A stretch of 64,000 nt of DNA from Telopea speciosissima (Eukaryota > Streptophyta > Magnoliopsida > Proteales > Proteaceae), in assembly GCF_018873765.1 (NCBI RefSeq), contig NC_057918.1:12160862-12224861 (forward strand), in the 5' to 3' direction. Both the position numbers and the translations under genes were made by a program. Below the pieces are notes generated by a model that searched no databases, was not told the origin of the DNA, and saw only the letters and a list, made by a program, of their open reading frames with translations. Below are positions 36,001 to 47,098 of the stretch, one piece after another (position 1 is the first letter of the stretch; each line of letters opens with the position of its first letter).

Positions 36001-38956
36001 AAGCATTTCATGTTTTCTTAGATGAAACTGCATACGTATCAAAACATTTCATGTTTTCTCTTCTTTGTAAAAAATTATACATTCCTTGTTCAACTGTACA
36101 TAGTGGTATTGAGATGTCTTTTACTATCACATGATGTAGAATAGTAGAAGTAAGATAACAGAGGGAGCTGGTTTGGCTTAAAAATACGTTATCTAGTATG
36201 GAAGTATTGCAAAAAAAAATCTAGTTTTGATCGACGGACCATATAATAATGACATTATTTTCCACTCTTCCAGCTATTGGACTCATCCAGATAAGATAAA
36301 TGACCTAGAAAATCTTGGGGCACTGGAAGAATCTCTCAAGGATTCGGTTAACCGAATTCGAACACATAAGGTATTCCATTTTTTCTGTATGATTAGTGCA
36401 TTCTGTCAGAGTTGATGGTTTATGATGTATTTCTATTGGGAATTCAATTTTATTTTAGGTAATTCAAGAATTTATATAGAATCAATTAGTAGGTACAACC
36501 CATTTTTAATAATCATTCAAGTCAGAAGATACTTTAGACTATATCCTTGAATGATACATCCGCATTCTTTCTTGGTATGGTTATGGTTAACATCCACATT
36601 TACTAGTTCTTTAGTGGTAAATGGATTCATTGGTGGAATACTTGGGTCTGGACATTGACATGCTTAATCTCTGTCCTGTTATATATGTGTCATACACATG
36701 GATAACAAACAGTGGGGGCCTGCTATTTGAGACGCCTACCTCAAAATGTCCTAGACTGCCATGGATCTGATCCAAGAGTCTTAAACCTTTTGTCGTTCTA
36801 TATTTGGTTGCAGGAAATTTTCAGAAGGCAGCAACTTATGTCTCTGGAATGTGCTAGTCAGGTAACGAATTGTGCCACTGTTATCTTTGACTGTTTATCG
36901 TTGCAAGCAAGGGAAAACTCTTACATGATGTATTTTGTTTTTTAGTTTCAGAATGGGATACATTTACCCTTGGGAATGGGAAATGAGCCGCAACCACAAC
37001 CAATATCATGGCTTCCCAGTAATGACAATCAACATATGATGTTGCCAGAGGACCCAAACCTACTTCCTCAGAGGTAAGATGGCTACTTCTATCAAGCTTC
37101 TTAATTCAATTCTGCATTTTCTTTTTCTCGATTGTATAAGGGGAAAAAAAGGGGGATACACTAGAAGCCTAGGCAAATAAACATATTTCCAAACCAGGTG
37201 GAAACTGCTTCTCTGATTCCCTCCATGAACATCTTTTACTTCATTGAGCTGGCTGTTAGATTCTCATGGACACTGTGGTTAAAATGTTTTTGAGTGGGAT
37301 TATGAGTTTCCTGTTTGATTGGGGAAAGAAAGGACCTCCAAAAGTTATACATTCTTACAGCCAACCCCAGTAGAATTGAGAATGTAAAACTGTAATTATT
37401 CCTTAGCTTAAAAGTTCTCAAGTACTGCTTGTATAAATGTGATGCAGATGTGCAGAAAATTCACTACTGTAATTTGAGAATATTATAATATAACATTTTT
37501 CTACAAATATTCAGTTTAGAAAAGTTTTGAGTTGCTTTGTTGGAGGGTAACTGCTTTTGAGCTTGTTGCACTATATGATGTCCATTTGACTGTGATTGGT
37601 TAGGGAATCACTCTATATACTGCAACTGTTTACTTCTCTCTCTCTCTCTCTCTCTCCAAGCAAGCATGCACTGATATGTGTGTATACTACATGAAATATA
37701 AAAGCTTACATTAATGTTTAAGTTCTCGACAGCAGTTATTTTTATTTAATATATGTCATTTTCTGCGTCATTCTCTATTTTCTGTCCATCTGTTCCTGAT
37801 TTTTGGATGTGTCTCTGCTGTGGTTTCTAGAGATCTGGACTGCTCAACAGATCTCTCTCTTCCCAGCTACTCTGGTTATTTTTGCACAGGCAAACAAATA
37901 GATGTTGACAGTTCAGCGCAAGGTGGTGCCATGAATGAGTTGAGCAGAAATGCATGCCTGAGGCTACAACTAGGTGGGCAATACTCATACCCACCTTACA
38001 GTCTCAGTCTGCTTAGTGAAAAGAAATTCAAGCATGACGCAGATATAAACATACAAGGAGACCCAGTGGATTATCAAGTTAATAATGGCTTTGAACCAGC
38101 TAGACCAGGTTATGACCCCAATCAGGGAAGTTGGGCTTCTACATCTGGTTCTTGTCCTGATGGCATGTTCGATGGCCATTCTTATCCACAGGTAGACATT
38201 TTGGTAACATGCTCCATTTTCACAAAAAGGTTTCAGCCTCTTTAGTTTTCGTGAAGTGTTCCTTGTTCCTCTGAGTTCTACTAAACTCAGTCTATTTAAA
38301 ATTGTTGGGGCTTTCCGGGTAAAGATGATATCCCAAACGATCACAGTCTACAAACTGCAGCGCATTGAATTCCTACTGTTAGTGTTAGTTTCCTTAATAT
38401 TCACACTGCTGGTATTCTACGTTTAGCTTTCCAAACATCCAGATGAAGCAACTGAGAAGAAAACCTAGGTCGTTTAAAAGGATCGACAACAGATGTTCCA
38501 GTGCATCAGATTTTTCTTAATTTTAATATCTTGACCTCATCATTCAATCGTTCAATATCTGTGCGTGTGGATCACGTGCATTCTTCTATGAAAGGACTTT
38601 GTGGGCCACATCAGAGGTGATCAGTTTGGATGATTGATTTGATAGGTCCATGTAGAGATCTGGTGGCTTAGAATGCTAGATTCAAGTGCTGTTAGCTATC
38701 TGATGCATGATGCATTAGTTTTTGACAAAGCCCATAAGACTAACCTTAGAGATGAATTTAATAGATCAAATAATAGAACAACTCTATAAGTATTTCCTTG
38801 GTGAAGACCCAATATGGGATCAGCCAAACAGCTTGGCCTGTGTTTCCAAATTTTTATGCTATTCCTGCCCTTGCCACTTCCTAGCTCTTAGGTAGCTGAA
38901 GACCACCTTCCAATTTTAAAGATGATCTTACTTGTTTCTTGCAGCAACCAAATTGA
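33028..38956 (+). CDS. MIKC*-type MADS-box transcription factor, AGL30/AGL65/AGL94-like (P clade)
   Basis: Eleven coding exons with GT-AG borders: 33028-33212, 34580-34639, 34760-34778, 34941-35005, 35121-35136, 35237-35298, 36274-36370, 36814-36861, 36946-37073, 37831-38191, 38945-38956. They join to 351 codons including the stop, with phases consistent throughout. Residues 1-60 are the MADS domain ([20 protein letters not shown], then [18 protein letters not shown]). [39 protein letters not shown] and the [16 protein letters not shown] block are the long I and K-like region of the P clade. The C-terminal part has the [10 protein letters not shown] motif. In Arabidopsis these factors dimerise with S-clade AGL66/AGL104 and drive late pollen development. 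No frame break is seen. The last 12-nt exon (Gln-Pro-Asn-stop) is inferred. Exon 9 could also start at 36952. Confidence 0.9.
35939..36060 (+). repeat. 41-bp minisatellite, three units, in MADS intron 6
   Basis: Three tandem units starting GATGAAACT at 35939, 35980 and 36021, each ending in TTTCATGTTTTCT. Units differ by a few bases. A second, looser duplication of about 100 bp (AGCTGGAG...GATCTTTTGATGGC) lies just upstream at about 35779-35930. Confidence 0.85.
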
Positions 38957-39638
38957 GTTTAGAAGTGATGTTCATTTATGACTTGAGTTGTGTAGCCCAA
39001 AGACATACTTCTCCACCAAAATTGGGTATGTAGAACCTAAAGTACAAGCGGTTGTTGATGTTGAAGAAGACTCTCCTCAATCATCAGCAGCAGCATATGA
39101 AAAGATGGGCAGCTCAGTGCAACTATTGTATGTGTACATTAACGTGACATTTATCTAGTTCTCAGAGACGAAAGGATGCAAATTTGGTCTTTTTGAGCTA
39201 TCAAATCGGGAGTATTTAATCATCTGTATAGTTACTCATATATAACAGGATTTCCAATCAATTTTTGTCTTCATTTTCTTTACAATTTTACTTATGACAG
39301 AGGAGGTAGAGATTGATCCCTCCTTTCATTCTTTCACAGTAACATGAGCTGTAAATTGAATTCATAGTAATAACAGTGATTCAGATAAATGTTATCTTTC
39401 TGTTAATTTTCTTGTGAATTTGTGTGTTTTGTTCCTTTTGTTTCAGAATCCAAGTGTTTAAACCTAGAGGAGCAGTAGCACATATATGAACATGGATAGA
39501 ACTGAAGTAATAATACATTCTTAGTTCCCCTGTACATTGAAGGTTTTTTGTTTCTACAGTGAAGCTCATCCCCACTCAAAATCTATTCACTCATGATTAC
39601 AGATCTTACAGAATAATCCAATTCCTCTCTAATTTGAT
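38957..39638. other. Space between two convergent genes
   Basis: The MADS-box gene ends on the plus strand and LHCA4 ends on the minus strand, about 680 bp apart. This stretch must hold both 3' UTRs and polyadenylation sites. Nothing else is recognisable. Confidence 0.6.
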
Positions 39639-40576
39639 TTAATTTCCCCCGAGTGTTTGGACAATTGTGTTGTGCCATGGGTCAGAGAGGTGCTGTAGGA
39701 GGTTATCGAAGGGTCCTTTCCCAGTCACATTGTGTTGAACAATGAAACCCAAGAATGCAAGCATTGCCAACCTCCCTGCAAAAGAACCACACATAGATAG
39801 ATTAGCTTAGTTTCAGGAATTTTTGAACCCTTTGGGTTCTGGTTATCTGAGAGCATAAACAGACTAAGTTACCATTGGCAAGCTCCTTCTCCTTGGCCTC
39901 TTCAGTTGGTGCAAAATTAAGGGGGTTGAAGATCCCACCAGGGTATCCAACCTCATTGGGAGGCAAGCTGTAGTTCTTGAAGATGGGATCTTGGTTAACA
40001 CTTCCAGGGTTCTTAATATCTTGCCACCTTCTGATCTCCACGTAGTGGAACAAGATGAACTCAATCACAAAGAGGGTGGATGAAGAAGCAAAGTATTCAG
40101 CTTTCCCTGCGTCATACCATTTTGGAACATTGATGATACCGATCGTCGTGAAGACTTCTGGCAGCAGCATCCCTGCTACACCCAACATAGCCCACCTGCT
40201 GTTAACAAGCTCTGCCTGAACAAACCATTTCAAGTTCTCAGGGTCCTCTGCAAGTCCAAGAGGATCAAATCCATTGTCACCAGGGAGGCTGTATTCAATA
40301 TCAACAATTACTTGTTAGACGTATGAAATCATATGATACATATCATAATACAATAATAAATCTATGAATTTACCTGCCATTGAGATACCCTGGAGAGGCC
40401 AAACCCGGCAACCACTCACCCTTGGCTTCAATCTTGAACGAATTTGGAGCCGATGAAGCAGCTTTTCGGACAGAGAATCCTCTGGTAAGTTTGCCAGAAG
40501 ACCCAGACAGGAACTTCGATTTCGATTTGCATGGCCGGAGACCTGCCAGAGAAGCCTGTGTTGTGACGGTTGCCAT
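39639..40576 (-). CDS. LHCA4: Chlorophyll a/b-binding protein of photosystem I, LHCA4 type
   Basis: Three exons on the minus strand: 40576-40374, 40288-39873 and 39775-39639. Their borders are GT-AG, and they join to 251 codons plus stop, the usual Lhca4 length. The first 45-50 residues are a plastid transit peptide rich in Ser, Arg and Lys. The mature part starts near [16 protein letters not shown]. Helix B has [20 protein letters not shown], the middle helix has [20 protein letters not shown], and the last helix has [20 protein letters not shown]. The paired ExxNxR motifs bind chlorophyll and lock the helices. Asn near residue 97 replaces the usual His ligand of chlorophyll 603, a mark of the far-red-absorbing Lhca3/Lhca4. 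The protein pairs with Lhca1 on the PSI antenna in thylakoids. It looks intact. Confidence 0.96.
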
Positions 40577-41379
40577 TGTTTTCCCACCTGAATTCAGAAA
40601 TTTGGATCTCCAAGTTTGGTTGACTCTACTAACTCAGTATCCTTTTTGTATTTGTTCAGTGATAATCTTGTGGCCTAAATTCATTGTTGAAGACCAACGG
40701 TTGGATTGAGATATCCGTGGGAGTCCAACGGTTAAGATTCAGTGATGGGGTTATGCCAACCAATGGGGAGCTCTCGCTCCTTATCATTAACTTTATCTCG
40801 GTGCCACTCTGCCATATCCACAAATCTCTTTCTTTGTTGCTGTTGGTCAAATAAAAATCTTGTGGGGTCACACGCTTACTGGCACGAAGGCAGATTCTTT
40901 TCCCAACCGTCCAATATTTTTCTGACAGATGGCTGGATTATTCTTTTTCAAAATCCTGCTCGTCTATCGACCATCGATGCTCCTTCAAGTGGGTGAGGGA
41001 AAACTCGGTACTTTGTGAGGAAGCCGTCTAGGATAGCTGCCTAAATGGGCTCTAATTTTGGACCCATTTCTCTAATGATGAGAGCCCATATTGTGTAAGC
41101 ATACGGCCCAATTTGGTAACAGAAGGGGTTCGTTGGGTTTGCAATAGTTGTGGGATTTACTCGTTGGGTTGGTTCCGCAGTCAGTCAGGTTGTTTTTTAA
41201 CTAACCCAAAAAAAAAAAAAAAATGTTTTTAATATGCGTTCTTCGAATAGATTTTAGATCTAGAATGCATTCTGTGTAACTTGATTCTTCTTTATTTTCT
41301 CGCTTCAAAATGCATTTTAGACCCAAAATCTATTCTGAAAAATCATACCAAACACAGCTTTAGACATAATTTGTTTTCA
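40452..41379. repeat. Duplicated block, copy 1 (LHCA4 exon 1 and promoter)
   Basis: Most of LHCA4 exon 1 and about 800 bp of upstream DNA recur at 50814-51804 in the same orientation, about 10.4 kb away. The match is broken by small indels, and in copy 2 by one MITE. Confidence 0.88.
40577..40900 (-). promoter_or_regulatory. LHCA4 promoter region
   Basis: Upstream of the LHCA4 ATG on the minus strand. Light-gene elements are visible: an I-box core GATAAG near 40780-40785 (plus-strand CTTATC), a related GATAAAG near 40791-40797, and a CCAAT box at 40760-40764. No clear TATA box. The same sequence recurs around 50941-51240, where the I-box-like words are mostly kept. The elements are assigned from known cab-gene promoters, not tested. 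Confidence 0.45.
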
Positions 41380-42548
41380 ATCCCAACAACCGCATGTAGT
41401 TATAGCCAGCGGAGCTCATCACAGGACTAACAACCACCCACCATTGACAATGCCAACGGATGTCACGATGAGACAGGTCATTCAGCCAATCAGCCTACTC
41501 CAGAGCTCATAAATATTCACAATGGTGGTGCGTAACACCCTAGTGTGGCACGGAATTTAATGATTTTCAGATTCTCCACGGGGATTGATCAATCAATTGG
41601 TCTGAGTTCGAGTCATGTTACAGTCTGAAGAAGGAAGTAGGCACCCTAGTTTGCCCAGTCAAGCCGGTCTTCCTATTGCTTGGCTAAACTAAGTATAAGT
41701 GTATAACATACACAGAAATAAAACTATAGCACAATAAAAAATAAAGTACAAGAAGAAAAATAGATTTTGTGGGACATACTTTGATGTTTGGCTACAAGAG
41801 AAGGATTAATATACATGAAAGTAAAATAAAAGAAGAGTTGAGAAAAACATACCTAAAGTGTTTGGACCCAAGTGTGCCCCCTATGAAATGACCATACCAT
41901 TCCCCTGTTTTTGGCTGTTTTTGTGCTAGGCTGGACCCTCCAGCTCCAGCCATGCCTGGAGGACAGCAAGATCCTTTCATGTAGAGCGATATATACCTAG
42001 CCCAGCACACCAAGGAATCACCTCCGACCAAAATGGTGAGGAGATTGAGAGGGGAGGGTACGTACGTACGTGGGGTGGGTTCAATACTTGAAACGGTTCT
42101 TTGGTGCCTTCACAAAGGGATAAGTTTTACAAGATAGTACTTGAGAAAAAAAGAAGAAGAAGAAGGATAGGAAATGAACCAGAAAGAGAAGAGAAGATCA
42201 CATGAATGAGCTAAGCTATCCTTTAAAGATAGGATACTAAAAGTGATATTTTACTAGACAATAACTTGGGATAACCAAAGTACATGCAACACTAAACCTA
42301 CAACTTAAAACAGAAGAACCCACGTACAAGCTAGAGATCAAATCCTTTAACAAACAAACAAACAAATTAACTTACTGCATGCATGCTTACAACTTGAAGA
42401 GGGAGTTGTTGGGTAAAAGATGTGGAACAACAAACTTACAATAGAGATAGAATATCCCAAACACAACTGAAAATCAAACATTTTATCAAACCACGTAAAA
42501 CTGCCTGTAAGGTCATCATGTTTGAATTTTGGTCCATATAATGCCATG
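41380..42548. other. Intergenic DNA
   Basis: No gene recognised. It holds a short ACGT repeat near 42060-42071, purine-rich runs near 42150-42170, and a CAAA repeat near 42352-42365. The frame at 41792-42031 has no domain. It ends at the stop codon of the antisense BURP copy. Confidence 0.4.
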
Positions 42549-43431
42549 CTAATTCATCCAATGACAAACCTCTATCAGTCCTGGGCCAAAACCCAAGAGC
42601 TTAAAAGCAATATGGTTTCTATTCCATGCTGAAGTATCGAAATGGCAAGCCATAATTGCACGATTAACCTTCTCCCCAACAACATGTATATCGACTGTGT
42701 AGATTTTAACTTTGGAGAGTACATGACAATAGTAGACCTGGAAATAGAAATGTGTGGTATGACAAATGGCAGGTGGCTCGGAGAGGTTCCCATGTACGAG
42801 TGTCATAGCTCCAATCATAACATTTTGGTACGATCCTACCACATTATCCGTGCTCCAGTGTTCCAGATGGTGCCCAAATCTGTAGACAACAAAGTCTACC
42901 AAGTTTTCAAATGAAGTGGCACATGTGTATTCTTCTTCCCCATCAATGGGGCCTCTGTCACACATCTTCAATGTCTCTGGGATATACTCTTTTAGGTGTC
43001 CTCGTTCTACCACACAAACAACTTCTTTAATTCCTCAATGTCCCCATAGGAAAATGGGATTTTTGCTGCTAAGGGCCGGGCTAAAAATGAGGTATAGGGC
43101 ATGGGATTCCTTAGATCAGGGAGAAGGATAGAACTTCCCACTTGCACCATGGATTCTCGATATATAGTATGGGAGTCCCCCTTGGTATTCAACCGATCTA
43201 GCAGGCACTCCCCCGTCATACTATACTCTGTCAAGAATCCATACGACTATTGGTGGCAAGGCTGTCGAGTACATAGCCTCCTTCTTCGACAAGAAATTTG
43301 TAGAGCACGCTATGTTTGCCTGTTTACAAAAGTTAGTGGGGAAGCCTTCTTCCATGTTGTACATTTCTGTATCAACAGGAGTCAGCGGGGAAGCCTTTTT
43401 GGCCAACCAAGCAGGAGGGTTTGGAAGACCA
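42549..43431 (-). pseudogene. BURP-domain (PG1beta-like) pseudogene copy 1
   Basis: Near-complete exon 2 of a BURP gene of the polygalacturonase non-catalytic beta-subunit type, read on the minus strand. It starts GLPNPPAWLAKKASPLTP next to LTR A. It runs through NFCKQANIACS and ESMVQVGSSILLPDL, and ends with the BURP signature CH-X10-CH-X25-CH-X25-CH followed by WMN and a stop. PG1beta-type BURP proteins are secreted cell-wall proteins. There is a stop after WILDRV, a frameshift before RESMVQ, and another near 43010 (KLFV to VERG), so it cannot make a full protein. The four CH pairs are all kept. No signal peptide or exon 1 is attached; the LTR begins where they should be. Confidence 0.9.
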
Positions 43432-43942
43432 TGTAGGATATTTTTTATATTTTAATGTAAATAATAATCCGCCCCTATTTTGTTGGCTCATTGACCAAGT
43501 CACATAGACGTTGTTCAATGTTTCTCATTGGATGTCATCTCTCCTATATTTGAGGTGGTTATGGACTAATCACTAATGGGATACTCCCTTGTAAATTCTA
43601 GTAGTTAGGGAGGCTAGAAATTATCTATAAAATAAAGAGATAAGGTCCCCTCTCTATAACATAAGGAGATAAGGTCCCCTCTCTATCACACATTCACATA
43701 TTGTCATTGTGTCGTGAGCATACGGATAAAGTGAAGAGAGAGAAACCAGTCTCCATCCAGTGACGATAATCGTTATTGTAGCAGACTCGCAATAGGACAT
43801 TAATGGCTTCATTAACGTCATTTGCAGGAATTAACGACTACATGGTGAACGGTATGCATTGTTCTCATATATTTATTATTTTGTGATTCAAGCATACTAG
43901 ACTAGATCTATTTGTGTGATAAAAGGGAATGAATTCCCTACA
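43432..43942 (+). repeat. LTR A of the BURP-carrying element
   Basis: 511 bp with inverted ends TGTAGGATA and TTCCCTACA. A primer-binding site TGGTATTAGAGCC follows at 43945. It is closely related to LTR B at 44379 and to the partial LTRs at 45904 and 47099. The 5' flank is the antisense BURP codons Gly-Leu-Pro, the same flank as LTR B. Confidence 0.85.
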
Positions 43943-44097
43943 CTTGGTATTAGAGCCATAGTTGTGTCTTTTGTGTTCTTGAATTACATATGCATAGTCA
44001 TGATAATTATTGCATCTGACCATTCTCGATTATGTTTATTTGGTAAAGAAAGTTTGTTATGCGTTGTCCTGTTCATAGTTGGGATTTTCCTTTTGAA
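43943..44097 (+). other. Leader with primer-binding site, unit 1
   Basis: About 155 bp between LTR A and the captured BURP piece. It begins with the Met-tRNA-type primer-binding site and contains the words TGCATCTGACCATTCTCGAT and TTGGTAAAGAAAG, which recur after every other LTR of the array. Confidence 0.75.
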
Positions 44098-44378
44098 CCA
44101 TGGATTCTCGGAAGTATGGGAGTCCCCCTTGGTATTCAACCGATCCAGCAGGCACTCCCCCATCATACTTTACTTTGTCAAGAGTCGATGCGGCTATTGG
44201 TAGCAAGCCTGTCAAGTACATAGCCTCCTTCTTCACCAAGGAATTTGTAGAGCACGCTATGTTTGCGTATTTACAAAAGTCAGCTGGAAAGCCTTCTTCT
44301 ACATTGTACATTTCTGTCTCAATAGGGGTCAGTGGGGAAGCCTTTTCGGCCAATCAAACAGGAGGGTTTGGAAGACCA
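44098..44378 (-). pseudogene. BURP gene piece copy 2, between LTRs A and B
   Basis: Antisense to the LTRs. The frame codes for the part from GLPNPP through KASPLTPIETEMYNVEEGFP, CKYANIACS and YDGGVPAGSVEYQGGLPYF to ESMVQ, about 95 codons. The only stop is at the Trp of the GLPNPP(V)W motif. In PG1beta proteins this is the region just before the BURP domain. It stops abruptly at ESMVQ, where the leader begins, and at GLP, where LTR B begins. With LTRs A and B it makes a 1.43-kb LTR-flanked unit (43432-44865) whose interior is about two thirds gene DNA. Confidence 0.85.
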
Positions 44379-44865
44379 TGTAGGATATTTTTTATATTTT
44401 AATATAAATAATAATCCTCCCCTATTTTGTTGGCCCATTGACCAAGTCACATAAACGTTGCACAACCTTTATGCAACGTTTCTCATTGGATTCTATCTCT
44501 ACTATATTTGAGGTGGTTGTGGACTAATAAGATACTCCCCCTATAATTTTTAGTCTCATGGGTGGTTAGAAATTATCTATAAAATAAGGAGATAAGGTCC
44601 CCTCTCTACCATACATTCACATATTCCCATTGTGTTGTGAACATACAGATAAAGTGAAGAGAGAGAAACTAGTCTCCATCAAGTGACGATAATTGTTACA
44701 GTAGCAGACTCGTAATAGGACATTAATGGTTTCATCAACGTCGTCTACGAGAATCAACGACTACATGGTGAATGATATGCATTATTCCTATATATTTATT
44801 ATTTTGTGATTCAAGCATGCTAGACTAGATCTGTTTGTGTGATAAAAAGGAATAAATTTCCTACA
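44379..44865 (+). repeat. LTR B of the BURP-carrying element
   Basis: 487 bp, starts TGTAGGATA and ends TTTCCTACA. A primer-binding-like TGGTAGTAGAGCC follows. It has several small deletions relative to LTR A. Confidence 0.85.
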
Positions 44866-45903
44866 CTTGGTAGTAGAGCCATGGTTATGTCTTATGTGTT
44901 CCTGAATTACATTATGACTGGTCAGTATAATTGTTGCATCTGACCATTCTCGATTATACTTATTTGGTAAATAAAGTTTTTCACCATTTTATTTGACTGT
45001 CCATTTGTAAGTTTTTACCATTTCGACACTTCTGCAAGTTGAAATGGCAGGTCATGATTGCACGATTGATGGATATCCACCGTGTAGATTTTTACTTTGG
45101 GCAAAGAAATGACAGTAATAGACTTGAAAATAAAATGGTGCTATATGACAAATTGCATGGGGCTCGGAGAGGTTCCCAACCAGTGTCATGGCTCCAATCC
45201 TAACATTTTCGAAGGATCCCATGACATTTTGGTTGGTCAAAGGTTCCACATAGTGCCCAAATTTGTAGACAATCTACCAAGTCTTCAAACAAGATGGGAC
45301 ATGTGGAAACTTCTTCCCCTCCAATGGGCCCTCTCTCTCGCACATCTCTAGTGTCTTTGGGATATATTCATTTAGGTGTCCTTTGTCACTTCTCCAAGAT
45401 ATATAGTCGATAATCACCGAGGAACCCCACATGGATTCCTGAAAGAATGTTACATACACAGAGCTTAATCCGTGGGTGGGTGACAGTTGTTTGGCACAAG
45501 ATGCAGGCCCGGAAGATGGCTGCTATAGGGGAGGCCGTAGAAGATCTGAATCCGTGAGTGGGTGACAGTTGTTTAGCACAAGGCACAAACTACTCTCACT
45601 CACTCACTCTCTCTCAACCCCATCCCTTTAATTAGTATATATTAGTGAACTCATGGTCTCTATCTATCAATTCTCTTTCCATCTTCCTCCGCCTTATCGT
45701 TTTTCTATCCTCCTCCTCTGCTCATCGTTCGTGATGCATCCTTTCAGCGTAATACTAGTTGCACTATTTGTGCTTAGGGTAAGAGAATGAATCCGTTTTA
45801 TGTCTGTCTGTACTATCTGTCTGTCGTTCTTTTAATTTTATTTTTATTTACTTATTATTTCTTCAATTTTCAGGTGTCCCAAGCGGATGAAAATGCCGTT
45901 ACT
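44866..45903 (+). mobile_element. Chimeric internal unit 1 (leader, antisense BURP, sense exon 1)
   Basis: The order is primer-binding site and leader (44866-45034), antisense BURP domain half (about 45035-45430, with ICHIAPFYFQVYYCH and the EYIPKTLEMCE block), an unassigned stretch with a doubled word (AATCCGTGGGTGGGTGACAG near 45466 and again near 45547), then a sense copy of the 5' part of a PG1beta-like gene: CTCA-rich leader, exon 1 at 45734-45778 (MHPFSVILVALFVLR, a signal peptide), an intron with GT-AG ends, and the first 11 codons of exon 2 (45874-45906). The gene text then breaks into LTR sequence. Stops in the BURP half rule out a protein. Confidence 0.82.
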
Positions 45904-46099
45904 CAGTCTCCATCAAGTGACGATAATCATTACAGTAGCAAACTCGTAATAGGACATTAATAGCTTCATCAACGTCGTTTGTGGGGATCAACGACTACAT
46001 GGTGAATGATATGCATTGTTCCTATATATTTATTATTTTGTGATTCAAGCATGTTAGACTAGATCTGTTTGTGTGATAGAAGGGAATGAATTTCCTACA
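45904..46099 (+). repeat. Partial LTR, copy 3
   Basis: Only the last 196 bp of the LTR. It begins at a CAGT shared by exon 2 (ACTCAGTATTGG in the intact arrangement) and by the LTR (ACCAGTCTCC in LTR A). The primer-binding site TGGTATCAGAGTC follows at 46102. Confidence 0.85.
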
Positions 46100-47098
46100 C
46101 TTGGTATCAGAGTCATGGTTATGTCTTATGTGTTCCTGAATTACATTATGATTGGTCATTATAATTGTTGCATCTGGCCATTCTCGATTATGTTTATTTG
46201 ATAAATAAAGTTTTTTGCCATTTTATTTAACCGTCCGTTTGTAAGTTTTTACCATTTCGACACTTTTGCATGTCGAAATGGCAGGTCATGATTACGCGAT
46301 TGATGGATATCCACCGTGTAGATTTTTAATTTGGGCAAAGACATGACAGTAATAGACTTGAAAATAAAATGGTGCCATATGACAAATTGCATGGGGCTCG
46401 AAGAGGTTCCCAACCAGTGTCATGGCTCCAATCCTAACGTTTTCGAAGGATCCCATGACATTTTCAGTGGTCAAAGGTTCCACATAGTGCCCAAATTTGT
46501 AGACAGTCTACCAAGTTTCAAAGGAGATGGGACATGTGGAAACTTCTTCCCCTCCAATGGGCCCTCTCTCTCGCATATCTCCAGTGTTTTTGGGATATAT
46601 TCATTTAGGTGTCCTTCGTCACTTCTCCAAGATATATAGTCGATAATCACCGAGGAACCCCACACGGATTTCTGGCAGAATGTTACATACACAGAGCTTA
46701 ATCCGTGAGTGGGTGACAGTTGTTTGGCATAAGATGCAGGCCCGAAAGATGGCTGCTATAGGAGAGGCCGTAGAAAATCTGAATCCGTGGGTGGGTGGGA
46801 GTTGTTTGGCACAAGGCACAAACTACTCTCACTCACTCACTCTCTCTCAACCCCATCCCTTTAGTTAGTATATATTAGTGAACTCACGGTCTCTATCTAT
46901 CAATTCTCTTTCCATCCTCCTCCTCTTGCTCATCGTTCGTGATGCATCCTTTCAGCGTAATACTAGTTGCACTATTTGTGCTTAGGGTAAGAGAATGAAT
47001 CCATTTTATGTCTGTCTGTTATTCTTTTAATTTTAATTTTATTTACTTATTATTTCTTCAATTTTCAGGTGTCTCAAGCGGATGAAAATGCCGTCACT
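46100..47098 (+). mobile_element. Chimeric internal unit 2
   Basis: Same order as unit 1: leader, antisense BURP half (about 46262-46640), then sense CTCA-rich leader, exon 1 (46942-46986), intron, and 11 codons of exon 2 (47069-47101). The distance between the two partial LTRs is 1195 bp, so units 1 and 2 are tandem copies. Both are still clearly similar, with scattered substitutions. Confidence 0.82.

Noticed and set aside
39381..39575. Minus-strand frame between the MADS gene and LHCA4
   Set aside because: No domain and lies in the shared 3' region; probably UTR.
40370..40587. Alternative upstream start for LHCA4 in another frame (40315-40587, 40428-40613)
   Set aside because: The frame from 40576 alone gives the transit peptide, correct splice phase and 251-residue length.
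43101..43436. Plus-strand frames across the BURP copies (also 44100-44402 and 42642-42914)
   Set aside because: They are shadows of the antisense BURP coding frame, which carries the conserved CH pairs and signature motifs.
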